Part shown: positions 1 through 10,514 of the stretch, in pieces | Numbering within the stretch: the stretch's first letter is position 1 | How the letters are laid out: each line of letters opens with the position of its first letter | Assembly (NCBI GenBank): GCA_963556695.1 | Contig: CAUWAG010000003.1 | Location: forward strand, 6,820,001-6,884,000 | DNA from: Anthostomella pinea | Lineage: Eukaryota > Ascomycota > Sordariomycetes > Xylariales > Xylariaceae | Direction of reading: 5' to 3' | Length of the DNA stretch: 64,000 nt | Notes under the pieces: model-generated | What the model was told of the DNA's origin: nothing | The model's input: only the letters and a program-made list of their open reading frames with translations | Database searches by the model: none | Program-made: the position numbers and the translations under genes

Positions 1-59
1 CGAAGCCTCTTGGTTCACATATAAGATAGTGCCTTACTAATGTCTCATGATAGTGCTTA

Positions 60-160
60 GGTGATGCAGAGAGAAACACGGTCGGTTGAAGAGACCATCC
101 GAGGCGTTCTATATACGTCTGCTTACAACGACACGGCGGCTCGGGATCCTTGTATCACCT
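60..160. repeat. Degenerate dispersed repeat, copy 1
   Basis: A stretch of about 100 bp here resembles 36800-36890 in the same orientation: both contain a GCGTTCTATA core followed by a CTGC..A..A.G.ACGGC.GCTCG.GATCC-like segment at the same spacing. The similarity stops abruptly on both sides. I infer a decayed transposon fragment; no coding capacity is visible. The first 310 bases of the window are otherwise AT-rich and hold no gene. Confidence 0.5.
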
Positions 161-310
161 AGAAATAACGCACGTCTCTGCTGCTTAGAATTTATTCGCA
201 GCGGTAATCAAACGACAACTTATAAGGCTTAATCGTAATTATAATCCATCTATTCGAAACAGTCAGTATAATTTTTTTACTATAATTCCTACTTAATTCT
301 ATGTTATTGC

Positions 311-392
311 TTGATTGATTGATTGATTGATTGTATTTAACGTGGGGGATCGCTCCTCAGTAGTGCAAACCACCAACATCTGCCCAGAGGCT
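311..392 (-). mobile_element. LINE 3'-end fragment, reversed, abutting LINE copy A
   Basis: On the minus strand this is the last ~80 bp of the local LINE: it contains GTGGTTTGCACTACTGAGGA and CCCACGTTAAATACAA as in the 3' end of copy B (46460-46500), then five TTGA/TCAA tetranucleotide units as tail. The body of the element is missing (5' truncation, usual for LINEs). It ends exactly where the plus-strand copy A begins at 393, so the two are joined head to head. Confidence 0.75.
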
Positions 393-483
393 AAAAACAA
401 CTATTTTTCTTGGCGCCCCGCTGTTAGGGTGCAACCTCAATATCTGCACTAAAGCAGGCACTTCTCTCAGTAATTGACTATCT

Positions 484-2098
484 TTGCCAAGACACAAGAG
501 AATTTTTCTCACAAGCCGGATGGCACCCTTTTATGACGGGCCCCCAAACACGCCTATGGCCGTCCCAAAGACGACCACTGGCGGCGTGCTCAAATCCCCG
601 GCTCCCAGAAAGACATACAGCCCGGCAACTCTGAGCAGGCTCCGCCAGGCGCTGTTTGACGACATCAACAGCAGCCCGTCACAGGTCTCTGAGGCTGACT
701 TCACCGTTATTTCCCCTCTGAAAGGAAAATCCTGAAATATCAATGATAGCAGCACCACTGGAATAAAACGACCTCAATTGAACAAAATCTCTACAGACCA
801 AGCTATTGCATGCGATATAGGGAATAAAGCCTCTTCCTCAGAGTGTCAAGACCAAATTGCCAAAATACTGACTAAAGACAAACACCTCTATGAAGCCAGG
901 ATAACAATGTTTCAGGAATGTACTATAACAGTTGATAAAACACTTAAGAAAGCTGGAACCGAATTATACTCTTATGCTAAGGAGTTCAGCACTTTCTTTT
1001 CTAAATGCCTGAGCGAGTGGCTGGAAACCCGAGATCCGCCCAAAAGAAAGACCATTCCTAGGGGGATAGGGATGGTGAAGCCCACCATAACCTGCGCCCA
1101 AGCTGTCTCCTTTAGCCAACGACAGCATCCACAGACAGTCAACATTACTATGAAAAAAACACAGCCTGGCGCCCTTGTCACTACCAACCAACTGGAGAAG
1201 AAGCAGGATGATCTCTGGGTCTTTATCCGTATAGATAATAGCCACCTAGAGCCTTACAGAATAAAGTCTATACTGAACAGAAGACTTAAGCTCCACCCTC
1301 AAGAGCTTAGAGAAGTGACCCGGTGCCCCTCCGGATTTACCTTACACCTAAGGGACAAGCCAACTCAGGCTAAGTTTCTGGCCTCCCAAAAAAAAAATCA
1401 CTGACATTCTTAAGGCAGAAAAGATCAAGACCCACACGGTCTAATATCACTACAAGGTTAATAGATGCCCCAAAAAGGTCATCAGTACAGAAGGGTTAAC
1501 AATCAATATTACTGACATTACTGTTGCTGATGAAGTTGAAGCCCAAACAGGTGACAGACCTTTAAGGTACATACTCTCAAGGAACACAGTTAATCCTGAT
1601 CTAGAGACCACATGGGTGATCTTTCTGCCCTGTACAGCAAAGAAACTATTCACGCTTTTTGTTCACTTAATGACCTCAAGGCACATTCAATACTCCCCCA
1701 AGGTTCACCAGTGTGCGAGCTGCTTTAGATACCATGGTAGGAACTACTGATGTGAAAAGTAAGTATGTGCACGTTGCGCCAGCACAGTACACCAGAGGGA
1801 GTGCGAAAAACCAATCCCAAAGTGTGTCAACTGCAAAGGACCTCATGCTGCTGACTTTGACAAATGCCCTGCACGCCCCAAGGTTATGAAAGATATCATC
1901 CATAAGCACACATAGGAGCAAATCCAGGAAATAAGGCTGGCCAGAGAAAGAGCCAGATCCAAGGCCTTTAATAAAACAGGTAGAAACTAAGCTGGGTCAA
2001 CACCCAATAACAATAACAAAGACATCACAATACAAATCGACACAACAGATACAACTCATCCCAGAGATGCCAATACCATTGTTGTCAGTCAATGTTAG
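484..2098 (+). pseudogene. LINE ORF1 (gag-like) remnant of copy A
   Basis: The reading frame corresponds to ORF1 of copy B (41058-42635). It opens again from about 484 and 778 but is broken by stops near 735, by a frameshift in a run of A at 1388-1398, and by several stops after 1440 (for example TAA at 1987 where copy B has CAA). The C-terminal zinc-knuckle region (about 1700-1880) is recognisable but has stops in place of Cys/Arg codons. Its TAG end overlaps the ORF2 start as in copy B. Confidence 0.85.
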
Positions 2099-4863
2099 GT
2101 ACATCAAACGAAACACATCGATACGGGCATCTAGTCATCCATTCTGTGAATATAGCAGGAGGACAAAAGAGTACAGGTCCTACAGAGTTAGTCATCAACC
2201 TGACTGACTATAAAGGAGAACAAGCAGACATCATTCTGATACAAAAGCCCTGGGTTGGCATACCACCAGGCAGGAGAATGGGAGTAAAGACATATCCTAA
2301 TTACGATATATACTCCCCAGTGGATTCCTGATATAGCGACAGTACACAGCCCAGATCTCTCATCTATGTGAGAAAACACCTTTAAGCGGATCAACTTCGG
2401 CCCTATGCTACACAAGATATCACCTGGGTCAAGGTACAAGGCATTACATTTGCCAGTGTCTACCGGCCATATGACAACCCACAGGAAGTGGATGACATTC
2501 TGAAAGTATGGACTCCACCTTTTGGTTGCGTTATAGCTGGAGATTTCAATGCTAGTGACACATCCTGGGACTCGAGCAATCTAGGATATCATAGTGGTGT
2601 TATACTTGCACAGACTATGGCAGACCACAGACTGGATCTGATTTTTGAACCAGATGTCCCAACACATGATGATGGAAATGTACTAGATCTGGTGTTCTCA
2701 GATGTCTCCATGGCTAAAGCCTCAGTCAATAATGCACTTTAGTGCACCTCAGATCATGAGACATTACGAATAGTGTTGGATGGGAGCCGGAGATAGACAC
2801 CGGAAGATCTCCAGTGGGGCAGAGACGCACAGGGCATCTGACCCACCAAGAAGACAGATAATCAATCTCTGCACATAGAGCAGAACAATCAATAGCATCA
2901 ATTAACATCCGTGTATTCAACAAATAGTCATTCTAATTCAGAGAGATCTGGATCGAATTTCCAAGGCCAATCATTGGATAGTACCAGACGATAAACTACA
3001 AGAGCTGGCAGATAATGTCCAAACCAGGATCCATGAACTCCCCCGGCTGGGTGTATCCCCTTGCCAGGTAGATGCATTTACACAGAGCTTGATCAACATG
3101 ATCCAAGGCTGTATCAGGACAGTGGGCAAGAAGCCCTGACGATCTAGGCCCACTGCTTGGTGGAATGATGACTGCAAATCAGCTATTCAGACATACAGGG
3201 CCCTTTCCAAACAGACTACAAGTCAAGAAGGGCGGAATTCAGCCTGACAGGGATTTCGTCGCGTGGTTCGCAAAGCTAAGAGAGAGTACTGGCAGACTCT
3301 AATCAATTCAGTAACTGAGCCAAAGGACCTATACAGAATCGTCTCTTGGCACAAGTTATCAGCAGGACTGCGTTCCCCTCTAATTATCATAGGAGACCAA
3401 ATATTCGAATCACAAGAGAGCAAGGCAAATGCACTACGCTCAGCCACGCTTGAATGAAGTACCTCAGACAACGATATCATCGACCCCTGGTCTGCGCAGA
3501 TCATACAACCTAAGCCATACATCCCCCTTGAATACCATGTCGGACTGGAAGAGGCTGAAGGGTGCACTCTAGGAACCAAGAGCAACTCCCCGGGAATAGA
3601 CACCCTCACAGTACGGATTCTGAAAGCTTGCTGGCCAGTCATTGGTGAACATATCAGAGCCCTTTTCCAGACCTGTCTACAGATTGGACACCACCCTAAA
3701 TCATTCAAAGCAGCTGAGGTGGTGATGATCCCAAAACCAGGAAAGAAAGACTACTCCAATCCCAGGGCCTACAGACCAATATCGCTACTGTCATGTCTTG
3801 GCAAAGGCCTAGAACGACTCATCGCGAAAAGAATTACCTGGTTTGTTGTCAAACTTGGGATTCTAGCTCCACATTCGGTTTGAAGGTATCATGACTGATA
3901 TAAAAGCTCTTATTTGCGGGCTATCACAAGGCTCACCAGCCTCTCCTATCATTTATATGCTGTATACTGAGCCAATCTGTGCTCGACTTGGCATGAAAAG
4001 AAGACGCTTTGTATATGCAGACAACCTAACAACTCTCTGTATTAGAAAGAACCTTAAAGAAATAGCTATAGAGACTTCTAAAAATCTTTATTTGCTCAAT
4101 TAATAGGGACACAATAACACTATTGAATTTGACCCTGACAAAACCGAGATCATGCACTTCTCGTGAAAAAAGAACTCAGATAATCCTCCCCTTTACCATA
4201 AGACAATGAACAAAATAGCTAAGCATTCCATGCAATGACTAGATGTCCTTCTGGATAAAAAACTAAACTTTAAAAATCATGTTTCTCATTGGGCCAAGAA
4301 AGTTAGTAGGGTAGCAAATCACCTTTGAGGACTATACAACACAGTCAAAGGACTCCCAGTAAAGTCAACCAGGAGGGCTGTGAAAGCTTGTGTTATTCCT
4401 ATTCTTACACACGGCCTGGAGGCCTGGTACCCAGGAATCGAGAAAGTTGGGAGCTTAGGTGGGACATCAGCATGTCGCATTAAGGGGCTTTTTGGAACGA
4501 TAGATGCTGTACTACAAACAGCGATTAGGGCTATCCTGCCAGTCTGGAAAATACATCCTAAATATATCCTATACTTTGAATCACAGATTCCTTCAATTCT
4601 TCCAGCAGGAGTTCTTGCAGAGGCAATAAGATAGCGTCACGGCCTATAACTCAGATATTTAGACCAAAGACACCCTTTTGTTGGCAGGCTCTAAGTACAA
4701 GCTCGCAAGGAACCAACAAGGCTATAGAGGAACTTCCAGCTAGTCCTTGACTTCCAGAGACCAATACTCACCAAGCCATTATAGAAAAAGCCCCCAATCT
4801 GAAAGGACAAAGACAAAGAGACAGAGCTCTTCAAGGAATAGTTATAAGAGAGAAATGTGAACA
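2092..4863 (+). pseudogene. LINE ORF2 (endonuclease-RT) remnant of copy A
   Basis: Starts with the ATGTTAG overlap seen in copy B. The endonuclease part is readable in pieces (2092-2331, 2488-2742) with the GDFNA motif at about 2540. The first stop (TGA at 2329) sits where copy B has a tryptophan codon, and copy C has the same stop. Solo LTR sequence splits the frame at 2774. The RT block keeps a SQGSPASPI-like stretch and a YADN box (FADD-type in B: YADD) but has lost about 230 bp containing the first catalytic aspartate. A TGA at 4326-4328 is shared with copies B and C. RNase H is missing. Confidence 0.88.
2774..2922 (+). mobile_element. Solo LTR, family 1 (149 bp), in LINE copy A
   Basis: The insert interrupts LINE sequence that is continuous in copy B (43305). 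It begins TGTTGGAT and ends ATTCAACA, a TG...CA terminus with an 8-9 bp imperfect inverted repeat, and is flanked by AATAG on both sides (2769-2773 and 2923-2927), the 5-bp duplication expected of an LTR-element integrase. No internal domain is present, so it is a solo LTR left by recombination. The same insert is at the same LINE position in copy C (51485-51633). TGTTG...CAACA ends are common in Copia-type LTRs, but I cannot tie it to a specific element here. Confidence 0.85.
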
Positions 4864-5415
4864 CTGATTGATTGATTGTATTTATTGTGGGTGTAATCCC
4901 TCTACAGGGCAAACCACGCCTCTCAGAGCCATTGCATCGCAAGGTTGTAGAGGTGTAAGTATAGATACATTCAGATCCGTGCACGAGCCTATCCTCGCTG
5001 TAGCGGTACCAACCTGGAGTGACCAGATGGTTTTAGTCAATACCCAAGCATGATTTCGTCAGAAAAACCTCCTGTCCAGTGACAAAGCGACCCAGTGAAC
5101 CTCAGTCCTCTAGTGTACACATCGTTCCAGTAGCCGTTCAATATATGTCGCATTGATGGGTGAAATAGGTCTTTGTTATCTACTGGTAAGGGAAACCACA
5201 AAGGGAAAAACCTCGCAGGAATGGGTATTATGGAGACAAGTTGTTTGGCTATCAGGCTCTGCGATAAGGGGCCTCTTTATTGTCATGTGTTAGTTATCGA
5301 CTCGCACAAGCCAGTCAGAAGGGGGCCATAGCAGGATTCAAACCCACTTGTTCTCGTCGCCCACCGCACAAACGAGAACACAACCAGGTGCATTTGACCA
5401 TTGCGCCATACGGCC
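4864..5415 (-). mobile_element. tRNA-headed SINE with LINE-like 3' tail (copy in A)
   Basis: About 552 bp, minus strand. The 5' head (5324-5415) folds as a tRNA-like unit: GGCCGTA pairs with TATGGCC at its end, an A-box-like TGGCGCAATGG and a B-box GGTTTGAATCC (GGTTCGAATCC with one C-to-T) are at tRNA spacing. The body of ~340 bp has no recognised homology. The last ~115 bp match the 3' end of the local LINE (ACAACCTTGCGATGCA.., CGTGGTTTGC, AATACAA) and finish in TTGA repeats. The left LINE flank is AAATGTGAACA; the right flank is unrelated sequence, so the right target copy is lost. Copy C has the same SINE at the same site with both target copies. Confidence 0.85.
5324..5415 (-). ncRNA. tRNA-like head of SINE (copy A)
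   Basis: A 92-nt module with a closing 7-bp stem (one G-T pair), internal RNA polymerase III A- and B-box-like sequences, and a strong 8-bp hairpin GTTCTCGT/ACGAGAAC in the anticodon-arm position. The hairpin loop is too long (about 14 nt) for a working anticodon loop, so this is a SINE promoter module, not a tRNA gene. Confidence 0.7.
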
Positions 5416-8312
5416 ACATGTAGACGTGAGATGCGCATTACGGCTCAGTGAAGCACCTCCTATTATGGATATGCTGCCGCTGCGGGTTTCAAACAATGGA
5501 CGATCCCAAATCGTCAACCGGGAAAATGGTATAGATATTTTCTCACGCAATGACGATCAGTGTTTAGCTTCTAGAATGGGAACTGAGACCAAAAATTGGA
5601 CCTGATGGCTATTCGTACTGTAGATGTGAAAAATTGCCGCACGTCAGACGAATATGCTCGATTTCCCGACGGCGGTTGAGATTGAGATATTGAGACACTG
5701 AGACATGAAGGCGCTGTGGCGGGTGGTTGACATGTGGCGCAGTTCAACTTTCGCCTGGCCTTTTCGGCTCCGACTTCTCACTTTGGACCAAGTGCACTCT
5801 CTCAACCACAGATTGAAGTCCAGGCAATAAATCGTACATTACTACACACATAGGCATGCATACAATACGACACAGTCTGCAGCCATTATGACGAGTAAAA
5901 GTAACGGGAATTGAGCAGTTGCCGAAAAGAGCCTGACGAGGTGCGTACGACGATCCAATCAGCAGACAACACCGAAGGAAATCGGATGTCGAATGGTCGA
6001 CGATGGCACGCTGAAGCGCCACCGTATTGGTTAGGTTGCAAGCCCATTCATGATTCGTCCAGAGCCAGGCGGTGTTTCGCTAGGTACTGAGGTGACCGCA
6101 GTGCGGACCATGCCACCCATACGGTCCTCGTTTTCTGAGGTTTTTGGCGCTGGCGCTCACGCATCATGTTATTCATTGGGCGGTATCAACTGATATGATT
6201 TCGTCATAAGAGTTCAGCTTTTTGCCTCCCTCACACATTATTATGATCAAGATGATCTAGGCTTTATCTTCGTCACGCGATATCCCCCTCTCGGCCGACC
6301 TGGTGCCCATTTGCCGCGGTACCGGCTCTCTCCCATTGTAGGAGGTAATGAGCATGAGCAGTGAGCACGTTCCACCACCCACCGTCCACCGCCCACCGTC
6401 GACGGGACCGACCAAGACCCCTGGCGCTGCTTGGATGGAGGGGTCCTTCTGCCGGGTCGCTGTTTCACGATTGGCCTTTTGGGGCTTAGTGTCCGCTCGT
6501 TTCCCAACCGCTGTAGGCAAAGCGCAGTGCTAATCGCCCGACGTGGTAAGGAAGGAGAGGATCGGGTTTTGGAGAGTGTGGGCTGCGTGGCATGGCATTT
6601 CCGTTGATTCCAATTGATCCTACGGGCCACGGACCATCTTCAAACAGTCCACCATTCACCATTCACCATTCACCGTCCACGACCACCCTGCCCACCCAGC
6701 GGCATGTCGTCAGTCATCCATCCATCCATCCATCTCAGCACATGGTTAGGACATAGCTGGAGGTGCTTGATTGATTGACTAAGGTAGTGCAGAATGACTT
6801 GAGAATGGGCAACTTCTAATGCGCAATGGTTTCTTGGCTCGCATGGCTTCGACGCTAGAACCACACGAGAAAGGCGCTCCACCCGCGACAGATTGGCTCT
6901 TCCCTGGCCCCCCGTCGACCCCTATTCTGCATCCTGCAACCCTGCGGCCAGCGAATGATTGGAAGTACACCACCCCGTCTCGTGTACGCGATGGCGCTTA
7001 GCAGCTGCTAGTCGGCCAGGCGTACCCCACATCCTGCAGGTACATGCCAGAACAACCCCGGTCCAATATTGCTCGGCCCTGAACGTCGCGACATTTCTAT
7101 TCGTTCGACGTGCACAGGTCCACAGACGGCTTCAGGGGGTCCCATGTCCATCTGCCTCCATGTCATGTCGTCTCCCGCCCGCTCGCTCACCTTCTCGCAC
7201 CGTCACGCCAGGCGGCAAGTCGTCGACGGTGGCCGGGCTGGCGTGCTTCTGCTTCTCCTTCTCTGTGCTGCTCCCTCTCTGCCTCTCTGGCATGCTCTCG
7301 CTTGCCTCTCTCTCGGGCCCGTTGCTACCTCTGCCCCTTGTCTCTTCCTCGCCCGTCTGCGTTCAATGGTTGACGTCCTACTCATTGTGTCAACCGCCGG
7401 TCGTCAGGACGTCTCTTCGCTATTCTCTCCATCCGATAGCTTCATGAACAGACTCACTGTGTGCTTATCTCTTTCCTGTGGATAAAGCTCCATATCGCGG
7501 CGCACACAGACACACAGACACACAGACACACAGACACACAGACACACAGCTTGTCAGCTTCAGGGGCCGACGCTACACGGTCTGGTGGACACTTTAGGCA
7601 AAGCAAACAAAGACCAGTCAGGGCTCAGGCCAGTCGTATCAAGGTCCGCTTTTTACCCCGAGACCTGCAACACCTGCGACAGACACCAACGTCCCAGCAT
7701 CCTCAGGAGAGCGAACGACACCCGTTTCTGCCGTTTCTGCCGTTTCTTTCCCTCCCGCCTCCTTTTGCTGTTTACGGCATCTGCATTGGAGTTTGCATTG
7801 AGGTCCAGGCGAAAACAGCAGTCGTCAAAACTTTGTTCTGTAGATCATCCAGTGACGACTGGGGCCGGCCCTCAAGCTTCGATTCGAGAGAGTCACGTCT
7901 GCTACCATTCGCTACCACCACACGACCTAGCGACCAGCTACCATCACCCGAAAGAAAGGTTTTACTGCCAGCGTCACCAGAGAGCTTCCCCCGCTGCTGT
8001 CTTCCTTCTTCCCTGCACGTCTTCTTCTGGCGAGTTTGGAGGACGGATACCTAATCCATAACGAATACGATCTGGCTCGCCTCATCCAGCCCACGACGCA
8101 TTCTGTTACAGACGACCTGCTGCGCCTCGATTACCGTAATCCGAGACCAACCGATTCCGCCCCCGACATTGATTCACCGCATTCGACTCCTTTGCATTTG
8201 ATCATGCCAATCTGATTATTGGCCACCATCTTCATGTTATCCCCTCTGGTGCTGTCATCGTTAAATTCATCAGAGGTCATTACGGCCCTAGCTTAGAGGG
8301 AGTTCACCCATC
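5416..8312. other. Gene-poor stretch upstream of the kelch gene
   Basis: No gene recognised. It holds simple-sequence tracts: about four CACCATT-type heptamers at 6649-6678, a CCAT run at 6717-6734, and six perfect CACACAGA octamers at 7503-7550. The open frames between 6959 and 8061 overlap one another on both strands, are rich in Ser, Pro, Arg and Cys, and match no family I know; the pyrimidine-rich part from about 7100 on probably includes the promoter and 5' leader of the gene at 8313. Confidence 0.6.
7503..7550. repeat. Octanucleotide microsatellite (CACACAGA)6
   Basis: Six uninterrupted 8-bp units, the last ending in C. It lies in the probable 5' leader/promoter region of the kelch gene, 760 bp before its start codon. 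Confidence 0.9.
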
Positions 8313-10514
8313 ATGTCGCTCCCTCAACCGTCAGTGGCCTTGACGGGCAGTTGCAGCGTCATCTTCGAAGACACTCTTTATTCGTATTCCGGCGCGGGTT
8401 TCCAGTCGTTGGTTCTGGAGCAAGGTGGCGAGTGGGAATCACTACCCGATGGCGAGTCGGTGGACGGAGCAGTCTGTGTTGGAGCGACGCCGCTAGATTC
8501 TGCAACGGCCGGATTGTTCGTCGTCGGCGGCACTTCGAGCTCGGCCGACTACCCGGGTCTTCAGAAGTTCACATTCTCGACTGGCAAATGGGAAACGATA
8601 ACTCCGCAAGTACTGGTGACGAAGGATCGGGTATACCACAGCGCGACATACATCAATAGCACCGACTCGATACTGGTATACTCGGGGTCCACGGACGGAA
8701 CCCCGAATCTGTCACAACAGACATTCACAGTTGGCGCTTCAGAGCCACATGCCGTCACAGCATACCAATCCGACATAGTGGCACCGGGAGTTGCACCGTT
8801 CCTCATGCCTTGGTCGGAAACACAGGCGGTCATGATTGGCGGCAACCCTACTAACACGAAGGTCACGCTTTTCGACCCAACTGCCTCGCCCCCTTCGTGG
8901 ACTGACTCTGGTATTACCCTGGCGGAACCTCTCCCCAAGAACTCTACCCTGGTGAAAGCCACCATCGTGAAGGGTGACGATAACAGCAAGCATCTCTACA
9001 CGTTCGATCTTACCCACTCGCCAAATACTGTCAACAGAACGGTTTTGGTCGACGGTAGTGGATCTCCGGTGACCAATGCTGCTCCGATCAGTCATGTCAG
9101 TAGCCGAGACTTGAATGCCAACGACTGGCCTGAGTACAACTCCACCCTCGTGCCCGATAGCATCCGGACCGACTACTCGATGGCGACCGACTCGGACGGT
9201 ATGGTTGTCATGTCTGGCGGAAACAAAGACGATGTGCTATGTATATTCAACGCAAAGAAGAACAGCTGGCAGAACGCAACGGCTTTGCTTGTATCAGACG
9301 AGGTGTTCTCCGCTTTGTCCTTGCCGTCGGCATCGTCTTCATCTACGACGACGTCGGCCGAACCATCAGCAACTAGTGCAGCTGAGACATCTGCTGCCGC
9401 CACCCCCACGTCAGACGCGGATTCCAGTCTTAAGCCGACTGTCATTCTTGGCATAGTGCTCGGCATAGTATTCGGTATAGCCGTCGTCCTCATCGCGCTG
9501 TTGCTATTGATCAGGCGGCAACGGAAGAAGCATAATTTTGCTGAGGCAGGACACGCCCGAAGGGCCAGCGGCACACCAGCCGAGAAGGAATTCTTCCCCC
9601 AGGAACCGGCACACGACGCAGCGCCAGCTTCGGGTGACTACTTTCGCGGTCACAACCAACAAGAATCTGCAGGATCTTTCTCATCAATGGCTATACTGAT
9701 GGGTAGGGTCCAGAAGCCCGCCACCCAACGCAAAGCCAGCAATGGCACCCAACGGAGCTCTGTCAGCAGCATCTTGAACAAACAATTCAAGAGCACCATA
9801 GGCAGGCCTCAACCACAGTCGAATCCCGAACCGGAGTTCTTCCCTCGAGACGAAAAAGTCTCGTTTGCAGCAAACACAGCCGAGCCAAAGCCCCGTGCAG
9901 GTCCACCATTGAATCCAGACGGCAGCACAAGGAGAAGCTCGGGCTGGAATCGGTATTGGTCTGGAGGTAGCGCGCTTAACATCCTCGGCTTCGGTAACAA
10001 CGGCAACAATTCGCGACGCGAGACTGCTGCCTCGGATGAAAGCTCACAGTACTCGACTATGAATCGTATGACACAGGATTCGGCCACAGTCCCACCGCTG
10101 CAGGTCGAAGGGAGACCTGAATTTAGCCGCGTCAACTCAGGCAACCCAGCGGTATCCCAATACAACCCGAGGATTGGGGAGGGCATGTCGGGTCAGATTG
10201 AGCGGCCAGTCTCGGCCGCAACATCGTCAGGCTACTCTAGCGGCATTCCACCCAGCGTTCACGACAACTGGGATCCGACGGTGGTGAAGAAGCCGTGGGG
10301 TACTGATCGAGCGCCGAGCAGTGCGTATAGCCAGAGTCATGTGGGTGTTCCTAGCAGCATCTACCCAACTACTTCGGGGCCACCCGGCACGAGTGGACCA
10401 CCGACTGGCATCTCGAGGCAACCTCAGCTCCATGTGGCATCCATATCAACAGACATGAGCTGGCTAAACCTTGGAGACAACAACCCCACCGGTAATGGCC
10501 GGGCATACCACTGA
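8313..10514 (+). CDS. Kelch/beta-propeller single-pass membrane protein
   Basis: One uninterrupted frame of 733 codons. Residues 1-330 are kelch-like blades (repeated VVGG, VYSG, MIGG and MSGG turns followed by aromatic strands), the fold of galactose-oxidase-like propellers. A Ser/Thr/Ala-rich stalk (about 340-370) leads to one strong membrane helix at 374-397 (PTVILGIVLGIVFGIAVV...) followed by RRQRKK, so the propeller should be outside and the ~335-residue low-complexity tail inside. No classical signal peptide is visible at the MSLPQPSVAL start; the surrounding CCATCATG context is good and I see no better upstream exon. Proteins of this layout are widespread in Pezizomycotina and carry inconsistent names; the role is unknown, probably cell surface sensing or wall-linked. 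Intronless, GC-rich compared with flanks. Confidence 0.85.
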   Translation: MSLPQPSVALTGSCSVIFEDTLYSYSGAGFQSLVLEQGGEWESLPDGESVDGAVCVGATPLDSATAGLFVVGGTSSSADYPGLQKFTFSTGKWETITPQVLVTKDRVYHSATYINSTDSILVYSGSTDGTPNLSQQTFTVGASEPHAVTAYQSDIVAPGVAPFLMPWSETQAVMIGGNPTNTKVTLFDPTASPPSWTDSGITLAEPLPKNSTLVKATIVKGDDNSKHLYTFDLTHSPNTVNRTVLVDGSGSPVTNAAPISHVSSRDLNANDWPEYNSTLVPDSIRTDYSMATDSDGMVVMSGGNKDDVLCIFNAKKNSWQNATALLVSDEVFSALSLPSASSSSTTTSAEPSATSAAETSAAATPTSDADSSLKPTVILGIVLGIVFGIAVVLIALLLLIRRQRKKHNFAEAGHARRASGTPAEKEFFPQEPAHDAAPASGDYFRGHNQQESAGSFSSMAILMGRVQKPATQRKASNGTQRSSVSSILNKQFKSTIGRPQPQSNPEPEFFPRDEKVSFAANTAEPKPRAGPPLNPDGSTRRSSGWNRYWSGGSALNILGFGNNGNNSRRETAASDESSQYSTMNRMTQDSATVPPLQVEGRPEFSRVNSGNPAVSQYNPRIGEGMSGQIERPVSAATSSGYSSGIPPSVHDNWDPTVVKKPWGTDRAPSSAYSQSHVGVPSSIYPTTSGPPGTSGPPTGISRQPQLHVASISTDMSWLNLGDNNPTGNGRAYH

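Larger units (their letters stand above)
393..4863 (+). mobile_element. Tad1-like LINE, copy A (decayed, 3' truncated)
   Basis: The copy starts with AAAAACAACTATTTTTC, identical to the starts of copies B (40932) and C (54017, minus), and follows copy B base by base through ORF1 and ORF2 to 4863. It carries many C-to-T and G-to-A changes relative to B, often CAA to TAA or TGG to TAG, which is the RIP pattern of ascomycetes. It contains a solo LTR (2774-2922), lacks about 230 bp of the reverse-transcriptase core near 3873, and is interrupted at 4863 by a reversed SINE. Unlike copy C, no LINE sequence resumes beyond the SINE, so the RNase H and 3' end are absent. It cannot code for anything functional. 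Confidence 0.93.

Noticed and set aside
7503..7550. CRISPR-like or regulatory array
   Set aside because: Perfect 8-bp units without spacers form a simple microsatellite; CRISPR arrays are not expected in a fungal genome.
6959..8061. Several overlapping plus-strand frames of 138-197 codons
   Set aside because: They overlap each other and minus-strand frames, run through a microsatellite, and have no recognisable domain; more likely promoter and leader of the kelch gene.
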